From Symbiodinium natans (lineage: Eukaryota; Sar; Dinophyceae; Suessiales; Symbiodiniaceae), in assembly GCA_905221605.1 (NCBI GenBank), contig CAJNDS010002149.1, forward strand, positions 158,972 to 222,971: a DNA stretch of 64,000 bases, given 5' to 3'. Below the pieces are notes generated by a model that ran no database searches, had not been told where the DNA came from, and saw only the letters and a program-made list of their open reading frames with translations. Made by a program: the position numbers and the translations under genes. Below, one piece after another: positions 22,331-35,538 of this stretch (position 1 is the first letter of the stretch; every line of letters starts with the position of its first letter).

Positions 22331-23075
22331 AACTAGCTCGGGCTTACCATCGGGGAGACATGCAGCCGAGATCAGCCGAGGTGCGGAGACCTCAGTTGCC
22401 AAGGCGGGACCCCCACAGCTGCCTCGAGAGAGACGCAGATCACGAGGCTCGAATTTTCAGCGAGCTCGCAGCCACTCATCCCGAACCCTCACCCTGGCCC
22501 AACACATGGGACTATCTAGATGCCCGGTAACCTGCACAGACCCCTTGAAAAAGTGTCGATTTAGCGGGTACCGCTAGAAGCTTCCTACATACACTGGTTA
22601 TACACGACGCTACTTGACATGCAGAAGGCCCGAAACTCTGAACCTTGCGGCCTTCTAGGCCGTCCGGGAAAACAGCCACGCGGTTGCCGGCGCCAAGCCC
22701 AAAGCCGTTCAGCGTCCTTGGCGGTACTTCGGCGACGTATGCGCCTTTGTGCAGCCCTAAGCCCGAAACCCTAAATTCCTATACCCAACCCTATACCCTC
22801 TTTTGGGGTCCCGTCAAGGCATTTTACGAGAGAAGAGACCGAAAAAACATGGGTGGTCGGCCCGGCGTCCGTCGAAGAACTAAAGCTGCCGGGTCTAGGG
22901 CTTAGGGTTCATTAGGGTTAGGGCTTGTTTCGCCAATCTACTCGACCTGTACCTCAAAGGCCACATTCAAAAATAGGGTTGCGGTTTTTTGAGGGGGGTC
23001 CCCAAGTAAGGATTAAAGATTGGTGTGTGTTAGAATTCGGGTAGAACTATTTAGAACTATTTAGAATAGTGATTC

Positions 23076-23400
23076 TAAAGTAGAGGATAGATGGAACTTG
23101 ATCGTCACGTCGTGGGTCTAAAAAAACTCACTTTCAGAAGAAGGCTGCCGAGCCGCAAGTCGAAGAGGAGGCCCCTGTAGCGCTGCCAGCTGTGATGCCT
23201 CGGGGGCGGATCAGCCTTCATTTAGAGCATGAGGAGTCCTTGGGATTCTTTGGGGGCTCTTTTGCGGGGCACCCCGATATCCGCGCCGAGTGGCCTGGAA
23301 GGCCCTTCGACGAGCTTCCACTCCAAGAGGCTCCACTGCACTGGGCTGCGGCACCTTCATTGATGGGCAGGAGATTTCACATCTCTCCCAAACGAGACTT
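23076..23400 (+). CDS. Probable exon, unknown acidic/aromatic protein
   Basis: An open plus-strand frame, with an acceptor-like CTTTCAG at about 23126-23132, reads KKAAEPQVEEEAPVALP then RISLHLEHEESLGFFGGSF and FDELPLQEAPLHWAA. Composition is protein-like and non-repetitive. Its 3' boundary is not clear; a GC donor may lie near 23365. No family recognised. Confidence 0.4.
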
Positions 23401-23409
23401 CAGAAGGGA

Positions 23410-23620
23410 ACCAGGGTCAGGACGAATAGGATGGGCTGGAAAGAGGCTCTTCGAGGCTCTTCGGCCTCTTCTATCAACCCCGTACTCAAGCGAGTGAAGG
23501 GCACCTCTTCCAGGGACTCAGCTCGTCCTGGTCTATAGACTATTGTTATTGGGATTGCAAGGGTGCAAAGTAGCAATTTGTCATAGGTATTCCGACAAGA
23601 TGCTGCTGCTCGCAGTAGCA
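23410..23620 (-). CDS. Possible exon with hydrophobic segments
   Basis: The minus frame reads YDKLLLCTLAIPITIVYR, ESLEEVPFTRLSTGLIEEAE and FQPILFVLTLVPF, which would fit membrane-associated segments. A plus frame overlaps (NRMGWKEALRGSSASSINPV), so the strand is uncertain. Confidence 0.25.
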
Positions 23621-25153
23621 CACGGCATACATGCCTGCGCAACGCGGGGCTTGCAGAATCTTGCCGGGGATTCAATTGCAAGGTTTAGGGCTTAGAGTGA
23701 CGGGTTCACAGTTGGCAGGCCTGCGAAGAGAAATCGGATGCCCTCCCACACATGGCCATTCACGGAGCTGGCGGTCGGAGCCTGGACAAAGGGCCGAAAG
23801 CACCCGAGGCACTCGAGAGCACTGGGGGCCCCTGAACATTGCGAAGCCCAAGTTGAACCTCATAAACCCCATAAAGCCGAGCTAAATCTTCCGCAAACAA
23901 CCAGCATTTGCCATTATAAGCCCCGACCAGCTCTAAAAAAGTCCCGATCCGAAGTCCAGCTCTGCCCAGTTGGGCCTTGCAGTCGGTGTTGGTCAGGCAG
24001 AAGTGGCCGGCCAAGCTCCTGCCGCGTCCGTTCGTTTTTAGTAGGGAAGTAGCACGCATTCGAGTCTCTATGTAATCCCTAAGCAGATGAGATCACTCTG
24101 GAGAACCAAGCTACAGGTGTTGCTACAGTCAGGAGGCTGTTCTGAAACGATGGTAGGGTACCTTCGATGATAGAACGCCTGCCAAAACCGAACCCCCAAA
24201 AAAAGGGGGCCCAAATTCAGGGCTCCCTGCTACTGTTCCTGTACAGACCTGGGTGTAGGAGTCCTGATAAGCAGTCCCTTGCAAAGCGTCCAAACCAGAG
24301 ATCGAGAATACGATCTTCTTGAAACCCTCCCGAACCCCTTCAAGCCCTACGCCAAAAAACAAAAATCAAAGCAGTTCTCCCTCGGAAAAGCCGAGGCTCT
24401 GCAGGCTCTGCGTGCGTGCGAAGCACTCCGAAGCCTATGTTTGGGAAGGTCTGGATGGAAAGAAATACCTTAGAACCCTCTAAAGAAGGCTTTTAGTTTA
24501 GTATGAGGGTGATGTATCTAAGTGTAGGGCCAAACAGAAGCCCATTCTGGTGGATCGGTTATGGCAAGTGAATGGCTCGCCGTCTTGTTGTAGGATTTAA
24601 GGTTCGTTGCGGTTTCTGTACGCTCCCACTCTATCACTCTGGACGAAAGGCAGGAAAACTTTCGCACGCAGTGCCGGGCCCTCTGCCCTGAACCCTGAGC
24701 CAATAGCCTGAATCCCTGCGCAGCTCGGCGATGCGCTGCAAGCGAGTTGCTCCAAATGCGCCTTCGTCGTCATCCAGGAATTTCCTGACATGGTCCGACG
24801 GCCCCCGCCGTAAACTAAACTAAACTTTACCCAAGCTCAGGCCCAACATGGATCTGTTGTTGCCCTATATGACTACCTTCGGTGTTTAGACGTTTCCCAA
24901 AACACACCATCTGCATCCCCAAACCTGAGTAGCATAATTAGGCAGGGAACAACTCTGGCGCAGCCCCGCTGGCCGGAGACCAGCCGCCAAGCGTGCCCAG
25001 CAGCTGTAAATCAAGGACCTGCCACCACGTGGTGTGTGTGCGCGCGTGACCAGAAATTTCCATCTGGAATGGGATCGCACCTGTTTAGCCGAACTAAACC
25101 AGAAAAGCACAGCACCAATCAAACCATTCGCTTTGCGCTCGATAGCACCTTGA

Positions 25154-25218
25154 TTGCGCATAGTTTGCGTCTGTGTGTTTCTCTGTGTGCGTCTCTGTGT
25201 GCGTCTCTGTGTGCGTCT

Positions 25219-25257
<39 letters not shown>

Positions 25258-25346
25258 TCTGTGTGTGTTTGTGTGTGTGTGTGTGTTGTGTGTGTGTGTT
25301 GCGTGTGTGTGTGTGTGTTGTGTGTGTGTGTGTTGTGTGTGTGTGT

Positions 25347-25377
<31 letters not shown>

Positions 25378-26184
25378 TGCGTGTGTGTGTGTGTGTGTGC
25401 NNNNNNNNNNNNNNNNNNNNNNNNNNNNNNNNNNNNNNNNNNNNNNNNNNNNNNNNNNNNNNNNNNNNNNNNNNNNNNNNNNNNNNNNNNNNNNNNNNNN
25501 TGTGTGTGTGTGTGTGTGTGTCTGTGTGTCTGGTGTGTCTGTGTGTGTCTGTGTGTCTGGTGTGTCTGTGTGTGTGTGTTTGTTGTGTGTGTGTGTGTGT
25601 CTCTGTGTGTGTCTCTGTGTGTGTGTCTCTCTGTGTGTGTCTCTGTGTGTGTCTCTGTGTGTGTGTGTGTCTGTGTGTGTGTGTGTGTGTCTCTGTGTGT
25701 GTGTCTCTGTGTGTGTCTCTGTGTGTGTCTCTGTGTGTGTCTCTGTGTGTGTCTCTGTGTGTGTCTCTGTGGGTGCGTGCGTGCGTGCGGGCGGGCGTGC
25801 GGGCGTGCGGGCGTGCGGGCGTGCGTGCGGGCGTGCGTGCGTGGGTGCGTGTGTGCGTGTGTGTGCGTGTGTGCGTGTGTGCGTGTGTGTGCGTGTGTGC
25901 GTGCGTGCGTGCGTGTGTGCGTGTGTGCGTGTGTGCGTGTGTGCGTGTGTGCGTGCGTGCGTGTGCGCGTGTGTGCATGTGTGCCTGTGTGCGTGTGTGC
26001 CTGTGTGCGTGTGTGCCTGTGTGCGTGTGTGCCTGTGTGCGTTTGTTCGTGTATGCGTGTGTGGGTGAGTGAGTGAATGATGAGTGTGTGAGTGTGAGTG
26101 TGAGTGTGAGTGTGACTGTGAGTGTGAGTGTGAGTGTGAGTGTGAGTGTGAGTGTGAGTGTGAGTGTGAGTGTGAGTGTGTGTG

Positions 26185-26216
<32 letters not shown>

Positions 26217-26612
26217 TGGGTGCGTGTGCGTGTGCGTGTGTGCGCGTGCGCGTGCGCGTGTGCGTGCGGGTGTGCCTGTGGGTGTGCGTGTGCGTGTGCG
26301 TGCGCGTGCGCGTGCGTGCGCGTGCGTGCGCGTGCGTGCGCGTGCGTGCGCGTGCGTGGGCGTGGGCCTCCGTGTCTCTGTGTCCGTGTGTCTCTGCGTC
26401 TCCACGTCTCTGTGCCTCTGCGTCTCTGGTCTTCGTGTCGCTGGGTATGCGGGTGCATGTGTGCGCTTGCATGCGCATGTGTGCGTGCATGTACGTGCCC
26501 GTGTGGGAGTGCGTCCGTGTGCGTGTGGGCGTGCGTGCGTGTGGGCGTGCGTGCGTGTGGGCGTGCGTGCGTGCGCATGTGCAGGGTGTAAGTGCAAGTG
26601 CAAGTGTAAGTG
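25154..26612. repeat. Long GT/GC-rich microsatellite complex
   Basis: (GT)n with interspersed CT, then (GTGTCT)n, (GTGC)n, (GAGTGT)n at 26086-26180 and (GCGT)n to about 26600. The very long Val/Cys or His/Thr frames (up to 667 codons) are artefacts; several only exist because undetermined bases are read through. Confidence 0.97.
25401..25500. other. Assembly gap of exactly 100 N
   Basis: One hundred undetermined bases interrupt the GT microsatellite. A round 100 is the usual placeholder for a gap of unknown length, so distances across it should not be trusted. Confidence 0.98.
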
Positions 26613-28855
26613 TGTACTTTGATGACCTAAACCTCCAAACCCCAAAACACCTTAATGGACGAAGTTCCCCCATGACCCGCGGGCCAACAATGCAAGAAAA
26701 GTCCCGCCTTGTTGGCCACGATGGGCTGCGGCAACACCTGTCTCCAAATCTGTCCCTTTTTTGTGTTTTTTTGAGGAGGCGTCGGGAAGGGGGGGGGGGG
26801 GCGAAAGTACGGAAGCGCGCCAAACTTCCGAACGACTCCCAAATGAGACTAAATGAGACTTTGCCTAACTCCATGACACTGTTGAACAAACCCCTCTGCC
26901 TGGATCACCGAGGTCTGGATGCTACCAGCCTCAGCACTGCTGTAGTCTGTTGATGCCCAGCACGGTAGTCTGTTGACAAGCTTGGGAGTGCTTCCAAACA
27001 GCTTTTGAAGCAATCAGCGCCGATACTTTATTGAAGCAACTTGGCTGACTGCGCACCCAAAATCTGGAGGACACCAATGCCTTAAAAGCACAGCAGTTCC
27101 CTGGTGCCTTGAACCAGTTGGCCGACTGATCGCAGGACCCGAGACACCTAGCACAGCACAGCGGCCATGTTTCAGGCATCCAGAAACGGCTGCCTCGCAT
27201 CACAAGAACGCTGAAAGCCCACTTTCGGCCGTCGCCACTGTCTCAAACATCTGGCAATTGGCTACCATCGCAAGTTCGAAAAAAGCACAATGATGGATCT
27301 CTGTGACGGGGTGCAAGCAGACGTCATAGAGCATCGGCTTCCTGGGCATCATGCAACATGCACGTCTCAAGCGCCAAACACCATATGCTTCCCCCTAAGA
27401 CATGTTTCCATCGCGCGCCAGGGTCCCCACGGGCCACTATGTTCCGTGCCTGGGGTGATTCCCTGTCTTTAGGCGGGCGGGGGGGGGGGGAGCCCACAGA
27501 GCCCAGTCTAATTGTGCAGATAGATATGTACGTATATATGCATAGATAGTTTGGTAGACAGAGAGATGTGTATAGATGTGTATACCAATCTACCTACCTA
27601 TACATATTTATATATATGCGTGTGTATATCTAAAAAAAATATATATATATATATGCATATATATATATATATGTACGTATGCGTATGTACATTTACATGG
27701 TCATGTATGTATGTGGAAAATATATAAATTTAGAGACATATGTCTTGAAGATTTATGGGTGCATAGATAAGGCTTTTTCTCGCAGCAGAACGGAACAGAG
27801 TACCTCCACACCACCTGACATCGGCCCAGGAGCTGCGCTTTGTTCTCGAAGGTCGGAAACAATCTCAGGTTGGCCCACTCCTCCGCTCAAGAAAGAGAGA
27901 GCAGGAGAAAGAGAGAGAGAGAGAGGGCGCGGGTTGATCTAAATTCGGCTTTCAGGTTTAGTGGGTATAGAGTTTAGAGGCTTGCCCCCTGTGGTCTTCG
28001 GGTTTCCGCCGCGAGGCGGGCGATGTGCTGCTGGCCACTGCTGGCGGAAGCGTGCAGCGAGTGGGACTCTCGCAGTTCTCTGGCGACATGTAGCCTGGCT
28101 CTCGTCTTGGGGTTCTCCTAAAAGACTATGGGAGAGACACCTATTGGGGTATGTTGAGGTTTCTTCGGTGAATATCTACACATATGGAGACTCAGATATA
28201 CGCACAGAGAAAGCTGTAGAGAAAAAGGAATATGTGTATATATATATATATATAGATATATTGTATGGGTCTTACAAAGGGAAGTAGGTTTGACTTCTGG
28301 GGACGGTTCCAATTCCGCTGTCCAAACCCTAGTTTTAGGGTTTTAGGGTGCGGGGTTGAAGATTGAGTATGGGGAGTAGACGTATCCTCCTGGGCCACTC
28401 GGCCATACTTAGGGCTTTGGGGACTTCAAAGACTTCAGAGATTTGAAGGATTTCAGGGCGTCCTTGACATCCCAAACCTAAAATCCTAGACTAAAAACCC
28501 TGCAATTCTTTGGGGCAGCCCGGCAACTGGCTGACTGGGCTGCTGTGCGGCAGCCACTCAAAGCATCAAAGGCCGGGCCTTGGCTTCCCAAAGAGCCTCC
28601 TCAAAAGCCTGAATTAAACAATAGACCTTGAATTGTCACTAGGATCTGAGTATGATTTAATCTACATGCATTACATTCGTGTATCAAGTGGTATTGGAAT
28701 CTCTCTTTCTGGGTTTAGGATTTAAGTAGGGTTCAAGGATTATCTTCTACATTCTGGGGGGGGGGTCCTTTCATTGCCCTAAATTTTCAACTACACGGTC
28801 GAATTGCACAAGGAACAAGTCATGGAGGCACGAAAAGCGCACACACACACACACA

Positions 28856-28906
<51 letters not shown>

Positions 28907-29700
28907 GCGCGCGCACGCACGCACGCACGCACGCACACACACAGAGAGACCCCCCGGGGCACCTTTGGAGTTTGGGGTTGACCTTGATGGCCCTGTTGCG
29001 CACAGCGCAACCCTCCCAGGCAAGGGTCCCGGAGAGGTAACGTTTTTTGTATTGCAACCCCTTAGAAAGGAGCCTTTCAAAGTGAGCCTCATGTAGAACA
29101 AGCCGGAAGACTCCGATCCCAGTCAGTCTCTGCCACAGCTGAGGTGCGGCTGTTGCTGGCCGCTGCATCCACAATCTTGATCCTGCATCCGGGGACACTG
29201 GCTGGCTGTGTAACCCTGGATGGTCGCCGGCAATATCGGAAACCAGAACAGCTGAATCGGCCAGGACACGGCTGAATCGGAAACGGGAGCGGGTTTCTGA
29301 TGCTCTGGCTTTCCGGACAGATGTGTCCTGGTTCCTGATTTGTCGTTTCTAACTCCTGGTTTCTGACTCGCAGTTTCTGATTTCGCGGCTGGCTTTAGGT
29401 TTTTTTCGCTGCTCAACCCTGGACCCCGGACCCTTGGGACCATTTTACTTTACCTGAAAAGCCCGGAACCGACTGTTTCTGTAGGCGATCTTGGGTTCTT
29501 AAATGTCTGAAGCTAAGACCTTCCGGCCTGGGCTCTGCGGAGGCTGGGCATCCGCCTTCGCCGGCACCGCCACAGAGCACACGCAGCGTGAAGAGGAGCC
29601 TTTCGCATCATGGGCCCGGGCCTACTGAGGATTTAGGGGCGTTTCAGGGGTTTTTCCGAGCAGGTTCTAGGGGTGTTTGGGGGGTTCAGAAAGGGAGAAT
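26613..29700. other. No joined gene; simple repeats and isolated frames
   Basis: Includes a poly-G run near 26790, AT-rich (TA/TATG) tracts at about 27515-27740 and 28225-28262, a (GA)n run at 27890-27922 and a (CA)n/(GCAC)n tract at 28838-28943 followed by (GA)n. Minus-strand frames near 27203-26931 and 29443-29123 show no domain. Confidence 0.4.
28838..28943. repeat. (CA)n/(GCAC)n microsatellite
   Basis: CA units, then about 20 GCAC units with a central GCGCGCGC. Frames through it (Cys/Val/Arg or His/Thr/Ala) are artefacts. Confidence 0.95.
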
Positions 29701-29750
29701 TCAAAACCCTGCTAAGAGCCACTAAGGCCCCATGCCCTCCCTTTGTGCAG

Positions 29751-29872
29751 CGCGGCTGTGGATGCGGATTCTGGACTGGCAAGGCTTCCGTGACGTAGAG
29801 GATGCCACTGAGCTGGACAAAATCCTGGCACTGGAGCTTCAATCCAAAGGCTTCGGATTTATGGGAGTTAAG
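29751..29872 (+). CDS. Probable internal exon, unknown protein
   Basis: Begins after a TTTGTGCAG acceptor and ends at AAG|GTTATT. It reads RLWMRILDWQGFRDVEDA then TELDKILALELQSKGFGF, helical and charged with no repeat, and is 2 + 120 nt. The next plus-strand exon may start at about 29954 or 29955 (GVFVCWASDTVQEAPEL in one frame), but phase does not decide. Family not recognised. Confidence 0.45.
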
Positions 29873-30189
29873 GTTATTCGCGTTTAGGCTTAACCAGATC
29901 ACTACCCACAACCGAAAATGCAGAAACCCAATCCACAGCCCTCAGCTTTCGAGGGTTTTTGTCTGTTGGGCCTCGGACACCGTGCAGGAGGCGCCGGAGC
30001 TGTCCACGTTGTACCTGCCACCCCCCCTCCCCCCCCAAAGTTCTTTGCAGCTTTGAGAGTTGTGGGTTTCTAGAAAATCTGAGCTGTCTGACGGAGCTTC
30101 GGCACAGCAAACTGTTCTGAACACTGGCCAAGGATCCCAGGGCAGAAGCACACCTGAAGCAGGCGGTGCAATGGCTGGGAGACGTGTAG

Positions 30190-31030
30190 AAATTGTATCT
30201 ATACATATATCATACAAATATTACACATAGTCGTCGAACCCAGTTTTCTGCCTCGTATGGAAGGGAGCAGCAGTGTCCGGCTGTACAATTAATTATGGAG
30301 CATAGGGAAAATAAAGTGGAAAGCCATGTTCAGTTGCAATTAGGTTCGATTTTATTCATGACTTTAAACGGCTTGCGATTTGCAAGTGCCTTCACTACAT
30401 GAATAGAATTTCCAGGGTTAAACTTTTTACTCCTTAGATATAGGTGCCCCAAGTTTGACATGTGACTATTTGAGCTGCTTTGAACAAACGATGTCAACCA
30501 TAATGGCCGGGAATGTTGGAAGAGAATGAAGGACAGCTTTGCCATTTTCCGTTTTTAAGATTAAGTTGCAGCCTCATATCATTAGCAATTTGTTCAATAT
30601 TTCGAACTGACCAATCATGTTAACGAAACTTGTTCCGTCTGTTCGCAACTCAAGCTGCATCAAAATACTACTTAAACCAAAGGCCAATACATCAGGCACT
30701 AAACCCAAAGCACTTGTGAAGCATATGTTGCGTTGCAATGTACGTACATATGGCAAGACATATGCGACTGTACTGTGCAGACAAATACGCCTAATCAGAT
30801 AAGTTCACCACCCCAAGTAAAAAAATGCAAATCACTCGCAGAAATTCTGGTCAGCCGGCAGCCTGAAAACCAAAAACAAAACAAAACACAGTGAGAATCT
30901 CAGAACTCGTTGAGCTTTTTGGTGTTTCCTCGACTTCGTCTTTGTTTTTTGGTTTCGGGTGGTCTCGCCTCAGGAATTTGAATCAAAACAAAAAACTTAA
31001 ATTAAAATATAATGCAATAAAGATGGTTCT
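30190..31030. other. AT-rich island
   Basis: Markedly more A+T rich than its neighbours and free of the poly-G and telomere-like words found elsewhere. Overlapping open frames include minus 30756-30574 (ALGLVPDVLAFGLSSILM) and minus 30545-30330, with AT-ending codons unlike the confident genes. I cannot assign function. An organelle-derived, viral or other foreign insertion is possible. Confidence 0.4.
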
Positions 31031-31305
31031 TGGTTTTCGGCACTCGTCCTGGAGTCATCGGTGTGGAGTTTCGGGTTATCGTGCTCGCTATTTACTTACA
31101 GTGCGTTCGAGACCAGTGTCTGTCGTGGGGGGGGGGGGGGGTAACTGGCACCGCTGGCACTCAGAGGCTGTTTCGCCGAGCGGCGGCGAAGGTCCCCGCG
31201 CCTGAAGTCACCGGAGTGCCCAGGCTGTGAGTGGCCGATGTCTCACTGCCGGCCTGGGGACTGTCAGGGATGAGAGGAGTCTAGTCCACAGCCATTTTAT
31301 TGTAG

Positions 31306-31418
31306 GCTGCCTCGGAGGTGATCGTCGACACGTTCTGATCGAAAGACCCGGCAAAGTCGACCGCGCCGCAGACGCTGTGCATAGGAACGACCTGGACACG
31401 CTTCCCAAACCATCCTAA
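31306..31418 (+). CDS. Probable terminal exon, unknown protein
   Basis: Starts after TTTTATTGTAG|G and reads CLGGDRRHVLIERPGKVD then RAADAVHRNDLDTLPKPS before TAA at 31416-31418. No upstream partner was joined. Composition is protein-like. Confidence 0.4.
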
Positions 31419-31577
31419 ACGCGCAACCCAAGAACCGTTGTGGTTGGGCACAGCTCCCTTCCCAAATCTCGGTTGGGGCCCCGGGCCGTGAGGTACCAGT
31501 TGGTCTTGAGGCCGAGGCCGGCAATCTGCACAGCTCAGGGTTTAGGGCGCTAACAGGTTGGTTTGGGGTTCAAGGGT

Positions 31578-32004
31578 TTAGAGTGGCTTGATGTTTATCA
31601 AGCGCCCGAAGTCATAGCAGAAACTCAGAAACACTCCCACAGACAGGCGTGCTAGTTGCAGGCTCATACTACTTCTAGAAGACCTCCAGCTGTGAAAAGT
31701 GCCGCGAGAGGCCTGCAGTTGGCAGTCAATTGTCACGTCGCCCAGGCACCAGAACCTTGCCAAGGTTTAGGAAGCTTAGGACCTTTCAAGGGGCTTCGGT
31801 TTAAGGCTTAGGAAGTTTAGGGGTTGGCACGACATCCTGTCCCAACACTCGTGGAGCGCAAGCTTCGTCATATGAGCCTCTAGGGGCCCCCGAATCTCCA
31901 ACCTGTGGGAGCACGGCTCCGAAGCTGCTAAACCTGAAGCAAGCGTTTGCCTTCACAACGAAAAGCATCACAATTATCCCCAAAGCCCACCCAGACCCAT
32001 ACAA
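31578..32004 (-). CDS. Possible small two-exon membrane or secreted protein
   Basis: The 5' part (32004 downward) reads GSGWALGIIVMLFVVKANAC, signal-peptide-like, before an AG|GTTTAG donor. A second part (31690-31578) reads SMSLQLARLSVGVFLSFC then YDFGRLINIKPL and TAA after a TTTTCACAG acceptor. The junction is not proved and no ATG is fixed. Confidence 0.35.
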
Positions 32005-32433
32005 CGCCCCCGATGCAACCCTATGAACTAAATCCCTAACCCCATAAATCCCATAAAAAACCCTGTAAAACCCTGAATCCCAACCCTAATCTCGGCCCCC
32101 GTGGCTCGAAGCTGTTGGCCCCAGTGCCCACCACATCGAAGGGCGCTGCGGCCAATCGCCAGGCGGCCGACCCCGAGAGGTCCTCAAGAAAGGGCTTAGA
32201 GGGCTTAGAGGGCTTAGCTAGGTTAAGGAAGTTGAGGTGTACTTGGGGTTTAGGCTTCGGACGGCTGATCAGCCTTATTTTCGTGGTAGATATACGGCTT
32301 CTAGGGCTTGTGAAGGCTTTATGAGGTTCATCGGTTTAGGGTCCTCGAAGCTATCGCTGGATGGAATCAGGTTACCTGATTTCGGAGCCAGTAACATATG
32401 CATGCATGTGTGCGCGTATATGTACATGCATAT

Positions 32434-32444
32434 GTACATGCAGA

Positions 32445-32477
<33 letters not shown>

Positions 32478-32745
32478 GTGTGTGTGCGCGCGCATGTGTA
32501 TAATATACACATATATATATATAAAGAAATACATATATATATATATGTATTTATTCATTTTTTATTTATTATATATATATATATAGTTTATTTGTTTCTT
32601 GTTTCTATTTTGTATTTTTGTTTATATTTGCATTTACATTTACATTTATATTCATATTCATATTCATTTTATATTTACACTTCTATTTGCATTTATATTC
32701 ATATTTATAACTGTATTTATATTTATATTTATATACACACGTATG
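32434..32745. repeat. GT and AT-rich microsatellites
   Basis: (GT)n at 32444-32488, then TATA and TTTATATTCA-type repeats to about 32740. No gene. Confidence 0.9.
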
Positions 32746-33009
32746 AGGCTTGTTCTAGACCCTTCTTCTATGCAAGCCAAGCAGGACCCCTGTACTTCGC
32801 CCTTGCGCGCCCTTGCACGACCCTTGCGCGTCTTGCGCGCGCACGTGCGGGCGTGAGGTTTTCTTAACATTTGGCTTGTTGAAGCATCCCCTAACAACTG
32901 CATGCGCAAAGCTCGCGTTCACCCTTGCGCGAGCTTGAGCACATTCAACGACCAAGATTTCGCTCATCGCCCTCGTAATCATGACACAAAACCCGGCCAA
33001 AGAGAACAA

Positions 33010-33180
33010 CCCTCTGATAAATACAAATATATATATATATATGTAAACACATATATACATATACATATATATATATGTACGTGTAGTACATGTACATGTA
33101 TACGTAGGTAGGTACATGTGTGTATGTGTATGTATGTATGTATGTATGTATGTATGTATGTATGTATGTATGTATGTATG

Positions 33181-33263
<83 letters not shown>

Positions 33264-34115
33264 ATGTGTGTATATCTAATATACATACAAGGGTTGTATG
33301 ATGTATGTATGTGTGCATGTATGTATGTATGTATCCGCAAGTATGTACACATGCATATACATATACATATACATAAACAGAAACATATACATATACATGT
33401 ACAAGACATGTACATACAAGGGTTGTGTGATGGATGTATGTGTGCATGTATGTACGTATGTATCCGCAAGTATGTACACATGCATATACATATACATATA
33501 CATAAACATATACATATACATATACATATACATGTACAAGACATGTACATACAAGGGTTGTATGACGTATGTATGTGTGCATGTATGTATGTATGTATGT
33601 ATCCGCAAGTATGTACACATGCATATACATATACATATTCATAAACATACACATATACATGTACAAGACATATACATAAACATATGCATATACGTATACA
33701 TATACCCTTGTATATACATATACATCTACATATACATATACATGTACATACACATATACATACACATATACATATACATATACAGATACATATACATATA
33801 CACATACACATACACATACCTGTACATACACATATACATATACATCTACATGCACATATACACATATGCACATATATATATATATATAGGGCACATATAC
33901 GTATACATATGTACATGTACATCTACGTACAAATATGGACATATGCGTATATACACATACATGCATACCATGTATACATAAATACATAAATACACACACA
34001 TGTAAAGCAATGTAAAGATATCTGTGTGTGTGTGTCTATGTATGTATGTCTGTGTGTGTGTGTCGGTTCTTTGTGTGTATGTGTGTATGGGTGTATGTCT
34101 ATGTGTGTATGTAGA
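33010..34115. repeat. TATG/TACA microsatellite complex with a 130-134-bp higher-order repeat
   Basis: (TATG)n, (TATA)n, (ACATAT)n and (GTGTAT)n blocks. Within it, a segment starting CAAGGGTTGTATGATG and containing ATCCGCAAGTATGTACAC recurs at 33288, 33418 and 33552. The long Tyr/Val/Cys and His/Ile/Thr frames are artefacts. Confidence 0.93.
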
Positions 34116-34383
34116 GGAGCTAGGTAGACAGGCACGAAGGGAGTTAGGTAGGAACAAAGGCAAGCAGATGAGTCATACGTACACGTGTACCATACATTGG
34201 GTTTGAAGTTTGAAGTGCAATTTCTACACATCCTCTGAACAACATCAAGACCCTCCCTGCAGCGCAACATAATTACTTCTATGCAAAGATGCGGCCGGCT
34301 CCTACTACTGAGGGCGGCGCGGGACACGAAAGAAGATGCATGTAGAACTGTGAAAGCAAACGGGCGCCCGGGCATAGTAGTCC

Positions 34384-34475
34384 ACGCCACTCAAGACCGG
34401 CAAAGCGTGCGGAAACTTTGCGGGAGCGTCATGAATACAAACCAGCCAAGCGCAGCCAAGACTCCATGTAGCAGA
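34384..34475 (-). CDS. Possible exon encoding a membrane helix
   Basis: The minus frame LLHGVLAALGWFVFMTLPQ then SFRTLCR ends before GTCTTG, a possible GT donor. It resembles the helix-rich exons of the 8-11 kb gene in style only. Confidence 0.25.
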
Positions 34476-35454
34476 CTTTAAAGGCACCGCTGTAGGGAAA
34501 CCTGCACGTGGCAATGCTTGCAGGGGCAGTGCTGACCCTGTGACCCGAAGGCGCTGCTGAGGTGTGCTGCGGGAGTTTTGGGGGAGTGTGCCTCCAGTCT
34601 TGGCATCAAGCGGTGTCTTGAAGGCTGCTCCACTACACGATTGTCGACCCTCGACCCAGCTGCCAGCTAGTGTCTCTGAACATTCTTGGTCGTTACGTCT
34701 TGCCGCCTGCAGCCCTACAGGCCAAGGCTAGGTGTTTCCAGATCTGCGCAGCATGCTGAGGCCAGAGCCTAGCATTGCCCCAGCGGTTTTCGTACGTCTC
34801 CGCCGGGGTCCTGGGATTCTCGAACGTGACATTACCCTATGTCGTGGTTCTGCATGCTATATCGTCAGGTGAGCCCGAGTCCACCAAAATCATTACCATG
34901 GGCTTGTTCAGTTCATGTGCTTTAGAACAGTGTAGGCGTCACGCCATTTCGAAGAGTCAACACGAGCAGGACGGCCTACAGGCCTACATCACCTGGATTT
35001 GCTTACACCACCTGGATTTGCTGACAGCAGGCGTCTGACTTGTACCGCCACAATGCTTTACATGCTGGGAGCCCAGCGCATACTGCACAAGTAGAATTCG
35101 TTCCTCATACACGTGAAACCCTGCGCACAAAACAACTGCGTCGTTCAGTTCCGGGTTCGGCAGCGAGGCAGAAGGCCAAAAAAACCCTAAGCCCTACAAA
35201 CCCTGCAAACCCTCTGAGGACTAAGTCTAAGGGTCTTTCTGGGAGTTTTAGGAATCCTCCAAAGAGCTCCGGTTGGGAAGCTTTTTCTTGAGATCAGAAG
35301 CACTCCCGGCGTGTCACCGTCCAAGGCCGTGGGCACAGGAACGCGCGGAAGGACGATGTTGGGAACCTCTCTCTCCCAAAGAATGCCCGTGGGGGGGAGG
35401 GATAACAGGGTTCACGTCGATTCAAGAAGTTTAGGTTTTTTCCGCCCCGTTTTC

Positions 35455-35504
35455 TTCTCTCTCTCTCTCTCTCTATTCTTTTCTCTTTTTTTTCTCTCTC
35501 TCTC

Positions 35505-35538
<34 letters not shown>

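Noticed and set aside
24886-26889. Open frames up to 667 codons (His/Thr-rich or Val/Cys-rich)
   Set aside because: They run through GT/CA microsatellite and across the 100-N gap; composition is purely that of the repeat.
32755-33999. 414- and 325-codon Tyr/Val/Cys-rich frames
   Set aside because: They are translations of TATG/TACA simple repeats in several frames on both strands.
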